Source: Daldinia sp. FL1419 (Eukaryota > Ascomycota > Sordariomycetes > Xylariales > Hypoxylaceae). From it: a stretch of 64,000 nt of DNA. Below the pieces are notes generated by a model, which made no database searches, was not told where the DNA came from, and saw nothing but the letters and a program-made list of their open reading frames with translations. A program made the translations under genes and the position numbers. The stretch is from assembly GCA_025201765.1 (NCBI GenBank), contig MU623396.1:62001-126000 (forward strand), written 5' to 3'. This document shows, in pieces, positions 63,114-64,000 of this stretch. The stretch's first letter is position 1. Each line of letters starts with the position of its first letter.

Positions 63114-64000
63114 TAGTAATGCTGTCGTTATATAAAAAAAGAAAAAAAAAACTAGATGGATGATGTCTTCTAGTATGCGATTCCAACGACGCAAAACTGT
63201 AAACAAAAACAAGCGGTAACGAAAAATTTTAACTGTATTATTGGAGATGCGGTTTTCGGTACAGTACGAAAGACGGAAAGGCTGAAGGGCTGAAATGAGA
63301 TAGATGAGGAATCAGACCCCTGTCTTTCTTTCCCTTAGAATCCTTAAAGCCCTTACATAAGTGCATTGGGGTGCCATCGGGTGTATGATGGTGAGATCTT
63401 ATTGGTGGGTCTATGATCTAGCTATGATCTCGCAGTTTTCGGCGATAGATAATTAAGATTGCCTCTTTCCCCAAAGCTTTTTTTTTTTTTATCTCCTTTT
63501 CTTACGCCATTGTTAAAAGTCTCGACAACTTTTCATGTCATAACTGACTCGCTCCGGCCGAGAACCGGGAAGCACTGCAACTCACAATGCCCCGGGGTCC
63601 GTTATTTGATCGATCCGTGCCTTATATTATTAATACAGTCAAGTCAGTCTTGCGTACAGGGTACCTACCTACCTAGGTAGGTATTGTTGCATGGAATATA
63701 TACTGTAATAGCGATTCCGCTTATAACGCAATTACCTTTTAGTCAGGTGGATATTCCATCCAACAAGTATAAACCTATTATATTGTATCACGTCGGTCTG
63801 GGCGCTTCGGGTTTATCAGCGCATGGCATTTTACATTGCCATGCAACTTTGCTGTATGTGTAACCCGGATAACTTATGAAGCATCCGGCGACTAAAAGCT
63901 TAAATTTCATTAATTACACGGATCCGTACTATCCGGGTTGGCCTGGTTGGCAGAGTTACGTCTTAACTAGTTATACTAGTTAGTTAAAAAGACTAATCTA
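63114..64000. other. Right-edge intergenic sequence
   Basis: Promoter of the Sec14-like gene, with poly(T)/poly(A) stretches near 63135-63150 and 63478-63490. It contains an 18-bp TACC/GGTA palindrome at 63666-63683. No gene reaches into the window from the right as far as I can see. Confidence 0.5.
63666..63683. repeat. 18-bp perfect palindrome of TACC/GGTA units
   Basis: Self-complementary around CCTAGG, the same design as the 26-bp palindrome at 51292-51317 but with two steps on each side. Confidence 0.85.

Overview
The window is chromosomal DNA of a filamentous ascomycete (Pezizomycotina). The gene set points to Sordariomycetes, but I cannot prove the class from sequence alone. The signs are short spliceosomal introns of 50-126 nt with GTAAGT-like donors and CTAAC-like branch points, one tRNA gene with its own intron, family-typical fungal proteins (Elp4, Sen34, Mtr3, Tfg1, Cwc26, QutR-like repressor, bicupin oxalate decarboxylase), and gene-poor spacers full of palindromic TAGGTA/TACCTA repeats.

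Layout. 1-13 kb is a dense housekeeping block: 5'-truncated Nudix/DUF4743 protein, RNA polymerase subunit Rpb8, Elongator subunit Elp4, tRNA-splicing endonuclease subunit Sen34, an Asi1/Asi3-like membrane RING ligase, exosome subunit Mtr3, and an SDR dehydrogenase. 13.9-16 kb holds a tRNA-Gln(UUG) and a decayed copy of an AspRS-DUF2156 fusion (ergosteryl-aspartate synthase type). 17-24.8 kb holds a secreted oxalate decarboxylase, a small DUF7704 membrane protein, an Asteroid-like XPG-domain protein and a PRPP synthetase with a large acidic insert. 25.9-35.7 kb holds a Cid1-family nucleotidyltransferase with an unusual ~400-residue insert, TFIIF-alpha, splicing factor Cwc26/Bud13, and a three-exon gene for a 116-residue two-repeat protein. 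36-39 kb holds a frameshifted 2EXR gene and a 493-bp inverted-repeat element with target-site duplication and an AT-rich, transition-mutated body. 39-44 kb holds a CaiB/BaiF CoA-transferase and an unrecognised 205-residue protein.

From 44.2 to 60.4 kb the DNA looks accessory: a 4.9-kb gene-free stretch, a subtilase relic whose catalytic domain is gone, a small basic orphan, then a QutR-like (AROM-derived) repressor divergent from a Zn2Cys6 regulator, followed by an extradiol ring-cleavage dioxygenase. Together the last three suggest a small regulated aromatic-catabolism locus. The window closes with an MDP-1-type HAD phosphatase and a Sec14-like CRAL-TRIO lipid-transfer protein.

I reconstructed exon boundaries by hand from splice consensus, frame continuity and family alignment memory. 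No search was run. For most intron-containing genes every exon phase closes; Rpb8's single intron and the first intron of the 205-residue gene are the least certain.
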